This document shows, piece by piece, positions 11,525-21,598 of a stretch of 64,000 bases of DNA. The notes below the pieces were generated by a model, which did no database searches, was not told the origin of the DNA, and worked only from the letters and a program-made list of their open reading frames with translations. A program made the position numbers and the translations under genes. Source of the DNA: Enterococcus mundtii (GTDB lineage Bacteria; Bacillota; Bacilli; Lactobacillales; Enterococcaceae); the NCBI RefSeq assembly GCF_002813755.1, contig NZ_CP018061.1, positions 1,106,001 to 1,170,000 of the forward strand. Direction: 5' to 3'. The stretch's first letter is position 1, and the number at the start of each line of letters is the position of its first letter.

Positions 11525-11640
11525 ACGAAAACTTAATTAAAGGTAAAGTGAAACTTTTTTATAACAAAAAAGCTTGATTTTTTATTGAAATTACGTTAAA
11601 TTACTTGAGGTGCTAAAAATAAGCACGTAAAAAGCAGATA

Positions 11641-11663
11641 ATGTTCGTGTTTTTTACGAATAT
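11641..11663 (+). promoter_or_regulatory. Inverted repeat just upstream of guaC
   Basis: ATGTTCGT at 11641-11648 pairs with ACGAATAT at 11656-11663 (8 bp, one G-T). It lies 18 bases before the guaC start, so it is probably in the mRNA leader or at an operator. The CGAA cores recall half of a PurR box, but the arms diverge instead of converging, so assignment to PurR is weak. Confidence 0.3.
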
Positions 11664-11683
11664 GAAATCGAGAGGACGATATG

Positions 11684-12661
11684 ATGAAAGTATTTGATTA
11701 CGAAGATATTCAACTGATTCCTAATAAATGTATCGTAAACAGCCGTTCAGAATGTGATACAACTGTGACTTTAGGTTCACATACCTTTAAAATGCCGGTT
11801 GTACCAGCAAATATGCAAACGATCATTGATGAAACGATTGCGGAATTTTTAGCTGAAAATGGTTATTTCTATATCATGCATCGTTTTGAAGAAGAAGCAC
11901 GAATCCCATTTATCGAAAAAATGAAAGCAAGAAATTTAATTTCTTCTATTAGTGTAGGCGTGAAAAAAGACGAGTATGCTTTTGTAGAAGAATTAGCAGA
12001 AAAATCGCTTGTACCAGATTATATTACAATTGATATTGCCCATGGACATTCAAATGCTGTGATCGCGATGATCCAACACATTAAGAAGCACTTACCAGAT
12101 ACGTTTGTCATTGCAGGGAACGTCGGCACGCCAGAAGCCGTTCGAGAATTAGAAAACGCTGGAGCAGATGCAACGAAAGTCGGCATTGGCCCAGGAAAAG
12201 TATGTATCACAAAAATCAAAACTGGTTTTGGTACTGGTGGTTGGCAATTAGCGGCACTAAGATGGTGCGCAAAAGCTGCCCGCAAACCTATCATTGCGGA
12301 CGGTGGCATCCGTACACCTGGAGATGTCGCGAAATCAGTACGTTTTGGTGCGACGATGGTGATGATCGGTTCATTGTTTGCAGGACACGAAGAATCACCA
12401 GGAGAAACAAAAGTTGAGAACGGTGTCGTTTACAAAGAATATTTTGGATCAGCTTCTGAATTCCAAAAAGGCGAAAAGAAAAATGTTGAAGGTAAGAAAA
12501 TTTGGATTCAACACAAAGGATCTTTAAAAGATACGTTAGTTGAAATGCAACAAGATTTACAATCTTCGATTTCTTATGCCGGTGGTCGTGATTTAGAATC
12601 GATTCGTAAAGTCGATTATGTCGTCGTTAAAAACTCGATTTTCAATGGAGATACGATTTAA
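11684..12661 (+). CDS. guaC: GMP reductase
   Basis: GuaC deaminates GMP to IMP with NADPH, returning guanine nucleotides to the pool fed by the pur operon upstream. The 325-residue protein starts [16 protein letters not shown] and has the IMPDH-like nucleotide loop [16 protein letters not shown] with the catalytic cysteine, then [16 protein letters not shown]. It lacks CBS domains, which separates it from IMP dehydrogenase. Two ATGs are adjacent (11681 and 11684); GAGAGGAC sits a few bases upstream and either may be used. It is monocistronic, followed by the intergenic repeat element. Confidence 0.95.
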   Translation: MKVFDYEDIQLIPNKCIVNSRSECDTTVTLGSHTFKMPVVPANMQTIIDETIAEFLAENGYFYIMHRFEEEARIPFIEKMKARNLISSISVGVKKDEYAFVEELAEKSLVPDYITIDIAHGHSNAVIAMIQHIKKHLPDTFVIAGNVGTPEAVRELENAGADATKVGIGPGKVCITKIKTGFGTGGWQLAALRWCAKAARKPIIADGGIRTPGDVAKSVRFGATMVMIGSLFAGHEESPGETKVENGVVYKEYFGSASEFQKGEKKNVEGKKIWIQHKGSLKDTLVEMQQDLQSSISYAGGRDLESIRKVDYVVVKNSIFNGDTI

Positions 12662-12670
12662 TTCGAAGTA

Positions 12671-12841
12671 AGAGAGGTCGGGACGGAAGTGTTCAGCCTC
12701 GAGAAATAAGGCGCCATCCACGAAAATTGTTTTTCAAATTTTTGTGGATGGCGCCTTATTTTTCGAAGAGGTTACTTTTGTTCCCGCCGTTTATTCGGTT
12801 ATAGGTGGGTGAGGTGAATAAATGTCCCACTCCCTTTTTTT
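12671..12841 (+). repeat. Dispersed intergenic palindromic element, copy A
   Basis: This roughly 170-bp block recurs at 41033-41201 (same strand), 51648-51810 (opposite) and, decayed, at 62018-62148 (opposite). The core is a hairpin at 12704-12762 with arms AATAAGGCGCCATCCAC and GTGGATGGCGCCTTATT. An outer pairing GGGAC (12680-12684) with GTCCC (12824-12828) encloses it, and the element ends in seven T. Stem differences between copies are compensatory, which points to a structured RNA. It contains no ORF or transposase. It sits between guaC and the MocR gene and could terminate guaC transcripts. Confidence 0.85.
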
Positions 12842-12903
12842 ACATTTTCTTTCTTTTTGAAACTAAGCTACAATAGTAGAAAGTAAATATTTGGAGAATG
12901 CGC

Positions 12904-14340
12904 ATGTGGACGAGAATAACTAAACATAAAGGTTCTGCTTACCAACAGATCATGGATCAAATTTTGAAGAAAATCGAAAATGGGCAATTGCAACCAGGAG
13001 ATAAATTACCTTCTGAAAGAATGTTTGCTGATTTTTTTGGTGTGAATCGTACGACTGTTGTTCATGCGTTGGATGAATTGCGTGGACTTGGGATATTGGA
13101 AAGTCGTCAAGGGAGTGGTCGGTTTATTTCTTCGGTGACTTGGGGTGATTTTTCAGAGCCACGGATCGATTGGCGTCAATTGATCTCTGCAAGATACGAT
13201 AAAATCGTTGATAGTTACGGAGAAAAAGTCAAAGAAGCAAGTCGGAAATCCGATTTTTTAGATTTATATTCAAGTGAAATGCCGCTTGATGTATTACCTA
13301 ATATGAAGATGCCCAATTATACGTTAGAAGGTATCTTAAAAGAAGAACAAGCCGTTTCCGTGTTTGGGTATCAACCGCTGATGGCGCAGATCAGAGAACG
13401 CTTGATCAGAAATAACGGATTTTCGTTTAAAAAAAGTCAATTGCTAATCACTGGTGGGGGACAACAAGCGATCTTTCTGATTTTACAAACCATTTTGTCG
13501 GTAGGAGATGCCATCGCGGTGGAATCCCCCACTTTTTTCTACCGCTTACCATTGTTTAAAGCACTTGGTACCCGCTTGTTCGGTATTCCAATGGATGATC
13601 AAGGGATTGATCTAGAGAAATTGGAAGAAGCTATTCATAAGCATAAGATCAAAGCGGTCTTAGTCAATCCAAATTTTCAAAATCCGACAGGTACAGTGAT
13701 GGCTGCTGAACGTCGCCAACGTTTAGTCGCGCTGTGCCGCAAATACCAATTGCCGATCATAGAAGATGATGTGTTTGCAGATTTAGCCTTTTCTCCGGAG
13801 AAACAAGCTTCGATCGCTCCGATCCATGCGATTGATCCGGAAAATGTCTTGTATGTCGGCTCGTTATCGCGTTTGTTAGGGGAAACGACTAAAATTGGTT
13901 GGATCGTGGGCCCAACTATTCTGATCCAACGATTGTCTGAGGCACAAAAAATGATGGATGTCTCTTTGAGTATCTTTACACAAATGGCCGCAACTGCTGT
14001 TTTTGATTCTTCTTTTGACCAAAACATGGCGAGTCTGTGTCAACGACTAGAAAAGAACAGTCAGCTTTTACGTAGTTGGGTCGATTCGCAAGACTTCTTT
14101 CATTTAGCCCCTCTTGCAGGCGGATACTATGGCTGGTTGACTTGGGAGGGTGAAAAGTTCACGAAAGTATTAGCAGAAAGATTATTGCGTGAGGGATTAG
14201 GTGTGGCTCCAGGTTATCTTTTTGGCGAAGACATTGGTTTAAGAATCAACTATAGCCGTATGAGTCCTGATGACCTACCACTGTTCGTTTCACGAATGGA
14301 CAAACTACGTACATGGTTGGAAGCGAAAGAGAAGCAATAG
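12904..14340 (+). CDS. MocR-type transcriptional regulator (GntR DNA-binding domain plus aminotransferase-like domain)
   Basis: Residues 1-75 of this 478-residue protein form a GntR winged helix (QLQPGDKLPSERMFADFFGV, RQGSGRFI). The rest is a fold-type I aminotransferase domain, with NPNFQNPTGT and IIEDDVFADL visible. MocR regulators bind PLP through a lysine in GSxSK; here the motif is GSLSRLLG, so that lysine is Arg323, and the usual tyrosine after EDD is also changed. PLP binding may therefore be lost or altered. The ATG at 12904 is preferred to the one at 12898 because GGAG lies at 12893-12896. Target genes are unknown; no divergent partner is present. Confidence 0.9.
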   Translation: MWTRITKHKGSAYQQIMDQILKKIENGQLQPGDKLPSERMFADFFGVNRTTVVHALDELRGLGILESRQGSGRFISSVTWGDFSEPRIDWRQLISARYDKIVDSYGEKVKEASRKSDFLDLYSSEMPLDVLPNMKMPNYTLEGILKEEQAVSVFGYQPLMAQIRERLIRNNGFSFKKSQLLITGGGQQAIFLILQTILSVGDAIAVESPTFFYRLPLFKALGTRLFGIPMDDQGIDLEKLEEAIHKHKIKAVLVNPNFQNPTGTVMAAERRQRLVALCRKYQLPIIEDDVFADLAFSPEKQASIAPIHAIDPENVLYVGSLSRLLGETTKIGWIVGPTILIQRLSEAQKMMDVSLSIFTQMAATAVFDSSFDQNMASLCQRLEKNSQLLRSWVDSQDFFHLAPLAGGYYGWLTWEGEKFTKVLAERLLREGLGVAPGYLFGEDIGLRINYSRMSPDDLPLFVSRMDKLRTWLEAKEKQ

Positions 14341-14650
14341 TAAGAAAAGAAAGAGTACTTTTGTTATTTTTTCTTTTCTTTTTTATTTTGTGAAGAAATT
14401 TCTGGAAATGTTGACGTATTGCCTGTCAATTAAAAGAAATATGTAGTTGGACAGGCTTATTGTTTGTAAAAAAACCTATGTTAAGGATAAAATTAAAGTA
14501 AGCGATTTGTGTAATCACTCACTATCGAGAAAAAAATTAATACAGTGATTGGTAAAAGGTTGTAACAACTTGAATACAGAAAAGAAACGATTGTTATAAA
14601 AGGGGAGAAACATCTCTATGTTTTTTTAGAAAAAATGTAAACCGCTTACT
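14341..14650 (+). other. Intergenic region upstream of the pdh promoter
   Basis: There is no credible ORF. A weak hairpin (AAGAAAAGAA with TTCTTTTCTT, T-rich after it) at about 14342-14390 may end the MocR gene. GCCTGTC at 14421-14427 pairs with GACAGGC at 14450-14456. A small GAGA/TCTC hairpin followed by seven T lies near 14602-14627. A CcpA-site-like sequence at 14636-14650 (TGTAAACCGCTTACT) has one extra base compared with the consensus. Confidence 0.4.
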
Positions 14651-14653
14651 ACC

Positions 14654-14699
14654 TTGTGATTACCTTCACTATTTTAACAGAGATAGGGATTGTTATAAT
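14654..14699 (+). promoter_or_regulatory. pdh promoter with Rex-like operator
   Basis: TATAAT at 14694-14699 is preceded by TG at 14691-14692 (extended -10), and a weak -35, TTTTAA, lies at 14672-14677 with 16-bp spacing. Immediately upstream, TTGTGA-6N-TCACTA at 14654-14671 matches the Rex operator consensus TTGTGA-6N-TCACAA at 11 of 12 fixed positions. Rex represses fermentative and redox genes at low NADH/NAD and is known to control pyruvate metabolism in Firmicutes. Transcripts from here would carry a leader of about 150 nt. Confidence 0.5.
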
Positions 14700-14857
14700 T
14701 TTTTTTAATGGTGAAAATTTGTGCTTAAAGCTTGTATTTCGGAGGAATACGTGATAATTTATTAGTGAAGCCGGAGAAATAGTGATACAGATATCGTCGC
14801 TGTTTCAACCGCGGAATGAAGAGAGTTTCTTATAGATGAGAGAGGAATGTGTGATAA

Positions 14858-15967
<1,110 letters not shown>

Positions 15968-15969
15968 CC

Positions 15970-16947
15970 ATGGCACAAAAAACAATGATTCAAGCAATCA
16001 CAGATGCCTTAGCACTTGAACTTGAAAACGACGAAAACGTACTCGTTTTTGGTGAAGATGTCGGCAAAAACGGAGGCGTATTCCGTGCAACTGAAGGATT
16101 GCAAGAAAAGTTCGGTGAAGACCGCGTATTTGACACTCCTTTAGCAGAATCAGGTATTGCCGGATTAGGTTTCGGTTTAGCACTTGAAGGATTCCGTCCT
16201 GTCCCTGAAATCCAATTCTTTGGCTTTATTTTTGAAGCAATGGATGAAGTTGTAGCACAAATGGCTCGTACGAGATACCGTATGGGTGGAACAAGAAATA
16301 TTCCAGTAACGATCCGTTCACCATTTGGTGGTGGTGTGCATACACCTGAATTACACTCAGATAACTTAGAAGGATTGATTGCTCAATCTCCTGGTATCCG
16401 TGTAGTGATTCCGTCAAACCCATATGATGCAAAAGGATTATTGATTGCTTCTATTAGAAGTAATGACCCTGTTGTTTTCTTGGAGCATATGAAACTTTAT
16501 CGTTCATTCCGTGAGGAAGTGCCAGATGAAGCGTACGAAGTGCCTTTAGATAAAGCCGCAGTGACTCGTGAAGGAACAGATGTATCAATCATCACTTACG
16601 GTGCAATGGTACGTGAAGCCATCAAGGCAGCAGACAATCTTGAAAAAGAAGGTATCTCTGTTGAGATCGTTGACCTACGAACAGTTGCTCCATTAGATGT
16701 TGAAACAATCATCAAATCTGTTGAAAAAACAGGACGTGTCGTTGTTGTTCAAGAAGCACAACGTCAAGCAGGCGTAAGCACTCAAGTAATCTCTGAAATC
16801 TCTGAACGTGCAATTCTTTCATTAGAAGCACCAATCGGACGCGTTTCTGCACCAGATACTGTTTTCCCATTCGGTCAAGCAGAAAACATCTGGTTGCCAA
16901 ATGCTTCTGACATCGAAGCAAAAGTAAAAGAAATCGCAGAATTTTAA
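15970..16947 (+). CDS. pdhB: Pyruvate dehydrogenase E1 component, beta subunit
   Basis: This 325-residue transketolase-like subunit forms the alpha2-beta2 E1 with PdhA. It shows [20 protein letters not shown] and [18 protein letters not shown] near the N-terminus and the C-terminal transketolase domain with [19 protein letters not shown] within the end of pdhA serves as its ribosome binding site. Confidence 0.96.
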   Translation: MAQKTMIQAITDALALELENDENVLVFGEDVGKNGGVFRATEGLQEKFGEDRVFDTPLAESGIAGLGFGLALEGFRPVPEIQFFGFIFEAMDEVVAQMARTRYRMGGTRNIPVTIRSPFGGGVHTPELHSDNLEGLIAQSPGIRVVIPSNPYDAKGLLIASIRSNDPVVFLEHMKLYRSFREEVPDEAYEVPLDKAAVTREGTDVSIITYGAMVREAIKAADNLEKEGISVEIVDLRTVAPLDVETIIKSVEKTGRVVVVQEAQRQAGVSTQVISEISERAILSLEAPIGRVSAPDTVFPFGQAENIWLPNASDIEAKVKEIAEF

Positions 16948-16971
16948 GGAAAGAAAGGACGTTAAAAACCC

Positions 16972-18624
16972 ATGGCTTACCAATTTAAATTACCTGATAT
17001 CGGTGAAGGTATCGCAGAAGGTGAAATCGTTAAATGGTTCGTTCAACCAGGCGATACGATCAATGAAGACGATACATTATTAGAAGTACAAAATGATAAA
17101 TCAGTGGAAGAAATTCCATCTCCAGTAACAGGAACAGTGAAAAGCATCGTTGTTCCAGAAGGTACAGTTGCAAATGTTGGTGACGTATTAGTTGAGATCG
17201 ATGCACCAGGACATGAAGGAAACGAAGACAGCGGAAGCGAAGGCGTGGCAGCTACTGAGCAAACACCTGAAGCACCTGCTGCTGAACCAACAACAGAAAG
17301 TTCATCTGCATCAGCAGAAGCTTCTGACGGCGGCGTATTCCAATTCAAATTACCTGATATCGGTGAAGGTATCGCAGAAGGTGAAATCGTTAAATGGTTT
17401 GTTAAAGCCGGTGACACGATCAATGAAGACGATACATTATTAGAAGTGCAAAATGACAAATCAGTGGAAGAAATTCCATCTCCAGTAACAGGAACTGTGA
17501 AAACAATCGTTGTTTCTGAAGGTACAGTCGCAAATGTTGGTGACGTATTGGTTGAGATCGATGCGCCAGGACACAATAGTGCACCTGCAAGCAAACCAGC
17601 GGCAGCAACTTCTGATGCAAAAGTGGAAACTTCAGGTTCTTCAAGTATCCCTGAAGCGGCAAACCCAGATAAACGCGTATTAGCAATGCCATCTGTTCGT
17701 CAATTCGCTCGCGAAAAAGACGTGGATATCAGCCAAGTTTCTGCAACTGGAAAAGGCGGACGTGTGACAAAAGAAGATATCGAAAACTTCTTATCTGGCG
17801 GAGGCGCTCCAGCAGCTGCAAGCAAACCTGCTGAATCAGCTGCACCAACAGAAGCATCTGCTGCAAAACCAGCTGAAACAAAAGCTGCTCCAGCAAAAGC
17901 ATTCAAATCAAACTTAGGCGATCTAGAAGAACGTGTGGCATTGACACCAACACGTAAAGCAATTGCCAAAGCAATGGTCAACAGCAAACAAACAGCACCT
18001 CATGTCACTTTACATGATGAAGTTGAAGTCACAAATCTTTGGGATAACCGTAAGAAATTCAAAGAAGTGGCAGCTGCTAACGGCACGAAATTAACGTTCT
18101 TGCCTTACGTTGTCAAAGCGTTGACTGCAACAGTCAAAAAATTCCCAATCTTGAATGCGTCAATCGATGATTCAAAACAAGAAATCGTTTATAAAAACTA
18201 TTACAATATCGGTATCGCAACAGATACAGACCATGGTTTGTATGTGCCAAACGTGAAAGATGCTGACCGTAAAGGAATGTTTGCGATCGCAGACGAAATC
18301 AACGAGAAAGCAAAACTTGCTCATGATGGCAAACTAGCGGCAGACGATATGCGTAACGGAACGATCACGATCAGTAACATTGGTTCAGTTGGTGGCGGCT
18401 GGTTCACACCAGTAATCAACTACCCTGAAGTAGCAATCTTAGGGGTAGGAACAATTGCTCAACAACCAATCGTCAATGCTGAAGGTGAAATCGTTGTTGG
18501 CCGAGTGATGAAATTATCATTGAGTTTCGATCACCGAATCGTCGATGGTGCGACAGCACAACAAGCAATGAATAACATCAAACGTTTATTAGCTGATCCA
18601 GAGCTATTAATGATGGAAGGATGA
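16972..18624 (+). CDS. pdhC: Dihydrolipoamide acetyltransferase, E2 core of pyruvate dehydrogenase (two lipoyl domains)
   Basis: E2 (550 residues) transfers acetyl to CoA and forms the core of the complex. Two lipoyl domains (residues about 3-79 and 123-199) have lipoylation sites K43 and K163 in NDKSVEE. Ala/Pro/Glu-rich linkers follow, then a peripheral subunit-binding domain (about 233-275, [14 protein letters not shown]) and the catalytic domain with HRIVDG near 521-526. The two lipoyl domains are almost identical in DNA as well as protein, at an exact 360-bp spacing. Confidence 0.97.
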   Translation: MAYQFKLPDIGEGIAEGEIVKWFVQPGDTINEDDTLLEVQNDKSVEEIPSPVTGTVKSIVVPEGTVANVGDVLVEIDAPGHEGNEDSGSEGVAATEQTPEAPAAEPTTESSSASAEASDGGVFQFKLPDIGEGIAEGEIVKWFVKAGDTINEDDTLLEVQNDKSVEEIPSPVTGTVKTIVVSEGTVANVGDVLVEIDAPGHNSAPASKPAAATSDAKVETSGSSSIPEAANPDKRVLAMPSVRQFAREKDVDISQVSATGKGGRVTKEDIENFLSGGGAPAAASKPAESAAPTEASAAKPAETKAAPAKAFKSNLGDLEERVALTPTRKAIAKAMVNSKQTAPHVTLHDEVEVTNLWDNRKKFKEVAAANGTKLTFLPYVVKALTATVKKFPILNASIDDSKQEIVYKNYYNIGIATDTDHGLYVPNVKDADRKGMFAIADEINEKAKLAHDGKLAADDMRNGTITISNIGSVGGGWFTPVINYPEVAILGVGTIAQQPIVNAEGEIVVGRVMKLSLSFDHRIVDGATAQQAMNNIKRLLADPELLMMEG

Positions 18625-18631
18625 GAAACAA

Positions 18632-20038
18632 ATGGTAGTTGGAGATTTTGCTGTTGAATTAGATACAGTTGTAATCGGTGCGGGACCTGGCGGCTATGTT
18701 GCTGCCATCCGCGCTGCTGAAATGGGCCAAAAAGTAGCGATCATTGAAAGAGAATATATCGGCGGCGTTTGTTTGAACGTTGGTTGTATTCCTTCTAAAG
18801 CGTTGATCGCAGCAGGTCATCATTATCAAGAATCACTTGATTCATCGATGTTCGGTGTAACAAGTGAAAATGTCTCACTAGATTTTACAAAAACACAAGA
18901 GTGGAAAGACAACAAAGTAGTGAAAACATTGACTTCAGGTGTCGGCTACTTGTTGAAAAAACACAAAGTTGAAACGATCGAAGGCGAAGCATTCTTCGTA
19001 GATGATCATACATTACGTGTGATCCATCCGGATTCTGCTCAAACTTATTCATTCAACCATGCTATCGTTGCGACAGGTTCTCGTCCAATCGAAATCCCTG
19101 GATTCAAATTTGGTGGCCGTGTCTTAGATTCTACAGGTGGATTAAGCCTAACAGAAGTTCCTAAGAAATTCGTCATCATCGGCGGCGGGGTAATCGGTGC
19201 TGAACTTGGTGCGGCTTACGCAAACTTAGGTTCTGAAGTAACGATCCTTGAAGGTTCACCACAAATTTTACCTACGTATGAAAAAGACTTGGTGAAATTA
19301 GTGGAAGATGACTTCAAGAAAAAAGGCGTAACAGTCATTACAAATGCAATGGCTAAAGAATCAATCGACAATGGTGATAGCGTAACTGTCAAATATGCAG
19401 TAGACGGAAAAGAAGAATCAGTAACAGCTGACTACGTGATGGTCACTGTTGGACGTCGTCCGAATACTGAAGACATGGGCTTAGAACAAGCTGGTGTTGA
19501 AATCGGTGAACGTGGCTTGATCCCAGTTGATAATCAAGGACGTACAAACGTACCTAACATCTTTGCAATCGGCGACATCGTTCCAGGCGCTGCTTTAGCA
19601 CATAAAGCAAGTTATGAAGCAAAAATCGCCGCAGAAGCAATCTCTGGCAAAAAAGTAGCAGTTGACTACAAAGCAATGCCAGCAGTTGCCTTTACTGATC
19701 CTGAATTAGCATCAGTAGGGATGACGATCAAAGAAGCAAAAGAAGCCGGACTAGAAGCAACAGCTTACAAATTCCCATTCTCTGGGAACGGTCGTGCTTT
19801 ATCATTAGGTAAAACAGAAGGCTTTATCCGTTTAGTGACAACGAATGAAGACAATGTCATCATCGGTGCGCAAATCGGTGGAGTTGGAGCAAGTGATATG
19901 GTTTCTGAACTTGCTTTGGCAATCGAATCAGGTATGAACGCTGAAGATATCGCGTTGACGATCCATCCACATCCATCTTTAGGTGAGATCACAATGGACG
20001 CAGCTGAATTAGCTTTAGGCTTACCAATCCATATTTAA
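18632..20038 (+). CDS. pdhD: Dihydrolipoamide dehydrogenase, E3 component
   Basis: E3 (468 residues) reoxidises dihydrolipoamide with FAD and NAD. The FAD dinucleotide fold is [13 protein letters not shown], the redox cysteines are C47 and C52 in [15 protein letters not shown], the NAD fold is [12 protein letters not shown], and the C-terminal HPHPSLGE carries the active-site His-Glu. It is the last pdh gene, seven bases after pdhC, and is followed by a terminator. Confidence 0.97.
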   Translation: MVVGDFAVELDTVVIGAGPGGYVAAIRAAEMGQKVAIIEREYIGGVCLNVGCIPSKALIAAGHHYQESLDSSMFGVTSENVSLDFTKTQEWKDNKVVKTLTSGVGYLLKKHKVETIEGEAFFVDDHTLRVIHPDSAQTYSFNHAIVATGSRPIEIPGFKFGGRVLDSTGGLSLTEVPKKFVIIGGGVIGAELGAAYANLGSEVTILEGSPQILPTYEKDLVKLVEDDFKKKGVTVITNAMAKESIDNGDSVTVKYAVDGKEESVTADYVMVTVGRRPNTEDMGLEQAGVEIGERGLIPVDNQGRTNVPNIFAIGDIVPGAALAHKASYEAKIAAEAISGKKVAVDYKAMPAVAFTDPELASVGMTIKEAKEAGLEATAYKFPFSGNGRALSLGKTEGFIRLVTTNEDNVIIGAQIGGVGASDMVSELALAIESGMNAEDIALTIHPHPSLGEITMDAAELALGLPIHI

Positions 20039-20052
20039 TCATTCAACTAAAT

Positions 20053-20089
20053 GCAACTTTCTCTGAGAAGAGAGAGTTGTGTTTTTTTA
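20053..20089 (+). terminator. Rho-independent terminator of the pdh operon
   Basis: CAACTTTCTCT pairs with AGAGAGAGTTG around GAGA, followed by GTG and seven T, 15 bases after the pdhD stop. Confidence 0.85.
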
Positions 20090-20204
20090 CTCTAAATAGC
20101 GACTATAAAATTATTATGTAAACTAAAATAGAGCAAAACCACTTGGAAGAAGTCTTCTTTCTATGATAAACTGAAAGGGATGAATAGAATAGGAGATAAT
20201 ATCT

Positions 20205-20480
20205 ATGAATGAGTATCAATATCCATTAGACTTGGACTGGACCACTGAAGAAATGGTCATCGTGATGAACATGTGGGAAGCCCTCGAAAAAGCGAATGAA
20301 CAAGGAATCAATAATCAGGAATTTCTAACAACCTATCAACAATTCAAAACAGTGATCAAATCGATCGGAGAAGAAAAACGGTTAGGACGTGAGTTTGAAA
20401 AAGCTTCTGGCTATTCGCTATACCGTACTATTCAAGAGGCAAAGAAGAACACCAACAAAATGCTAAAAATGAATGGGTGA
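20205..20480 (+). CDS. UPF0223 family protein (YktA-like)
   Basis: This 91-residue protein matches the UPF0223 family of Firmicutes: YPLDLDWTTEEMV at the N-terminus and GYSLYRTIQEAK at the C-terminus. The function of the family is not established. AGGAGAT precedes the ATG. It overlaps the start region of the downstream inositol-phosphatase family gene, and this pair is conserved in many Firmicutes. Confidence 0.88.
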   Translation: MNEYQYPLDLDWTTEEMVIVMNMWEALEKANEQGINNQEFLTTYQQFKTVIKSIGEEKRLGREFEKASGYSLYRTIQEAKKNTNKMLKMNG

Positions 20481-20484
20481 GACG

Positions 20485-21252
20485 ATGGAGAAAATGATTG
20501 AGGAAATAATTGCCTGGTTGGTAGCAGCAAAAGAAAAGATCCTCCATGCACAAAATGAGCAACTAACAGTCGCAGAAAAAACGAATCATAAAGATCTAGT
20601 GACAAACATGGATCGAGAAATCCAAGCATTTCTGATCAATAAAATCCATTCTGCCTATCCTCAAGCAAAAATTTTGGCAGAAGAAGAAGGATACAACAAC
20701 TTATCTGATTTGAGTGGTCAGGTCTTTATCATTGACCCCATTGATGGTACGTTGAACTTCGTGGTACAAGGAGAAAATTTTTGTATCATGCTTGCTTATT
20801 ACGAAGATGGAGTGGGACAGCTAGGATTCATCTATGATGTCATGCGAGATGAATTATACTGGGGCGGTAAAACAATCGGTGTTTACAAAAATGATGTGAA
20901 ATTACCCCAACCGCAAGACCTTCCATTAGACAAAGGATTAGTAGCAATCAATAGCTATCTCTTCGGTCATGATCGATTCAATATCCATGCGATTGGTGAA
21001 CAAAGTATCGGCGTTCGGATGTGTGGCTGTGCAGGCTTAGAATTGATTGCGATGTTAAAAGGCAACCACATCGGCTATATCTCCAATCTAAGTCCCTGGG
21101 ATTACGCAGCTGGCAATGTCTTGTTGGAAGAGTTCGGTATGCGATATAGTGGGTTTTCCGGTGCACCATTGAGTTTCAGTGGCAGAGAATATTACTTAGC
21201 CGCAACTCCAACAGCCTATGCAACCATACTCGACATGCTTCAATTGGATTGA
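20485..21252 (+). CDS. Inositol monophosphatase family protein (SuhB/YktC-like)
   Basis: This 255-residue Mg-dependent phosphatase has all three family motifs: LAEEEG for metal binding, IDPIDGTLNFV for the catalytic centre, and WDYAAGNVLLEEFG at the C-terminus. Substrate could be inositol phosphate or another sugar phosphate. The ATG at 20485 has GGGTGAG upstream; an in-frame ATG at 20473 inside the UPF0223 gene is the alternative. It is cotranscribed with the UPF0223 gene. Confidence 0.92.
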   Translation: MEKMIEEIIAWLVAAKEKILHAQNEQLTVAEKTNHKDLVTNMDREIQAFLINKIHSAYPQAKILAEEEGYNNLSDLSGQVFIIDPIDGTLNFVVQGENFCIMLAYYEDGVGQLGFIYDVMRDELYWGGKTIGVYKNDVKLPQPQDLPLDKGLVAINSYLFGHDRFNIHAIGEQSIGVRMCGCAGLELIAMLKGNHIGYISNLSPWDYAAGNVLLEEFGMRYSGFSGAPLSFSGREYYLAATPTAYATILDMLQLD

Positions 21253-21580
21253 TTATTTTTCTAGCTTTGAGATACATCCATCAAAAAGTTCTTATAAAAT
21301 AAGTGGGGGACGATAAAATTGCTTTTTTGAGCAATGTAATCCTTCGCTTATTTTTTTGATCGATGATAGTATCGGAACATTCATTTATAGAATAGGCTAA
21401 TGGAAAAGTTTTTGTAATGACTTTTTTTTACATAAATTCGGATTTTTCGTGCTGTTTTGATTAGAAAAAGGGCGAATTATTAATTTTCTCGAAAAAATGA
21501 AAACATTTCACTATATTTCATGAAAAAAGTTTGGTATAATAAACAGTCGAGTAAAATTGCCCTGTGATAAAGAATCGATA
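21253..21580 (+). other. Intergenic region with the typA promoter
   Basis: There is no ORF. A hairpin ATTGCT/AGCAAT near 21318-21336 lacks a clean T-run, so it is a poor terminator. TATAAT at 21535-21540 is a good -10 for typA; the -35 is poor, suggesting a weak or regulated promoter. Confidence 0.4.
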
Positions 21581-21598
21581 AAAAAGGAGTTACTTAAA

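Noticed and set aside
11525-11680. Purine riboswitch upstream of guaC
   Set aside because: The conserved three-way junction core and loop sequences of purine riboswitches are not present.
14636-14650. CcpA (cre) site at the pdh promoter
   Set aside because: TGTAAACCGCTTACT has an extra base relative to the cre consensus; kept only as a remark.
17043-17594. 183-residue open frame on the minus strand inside pdhC
   Set aside because: It is antisense to the duplicated lipoyl domains and low in complexity; it lacks a ribosome binding site and reflects codon bias of pdhC.
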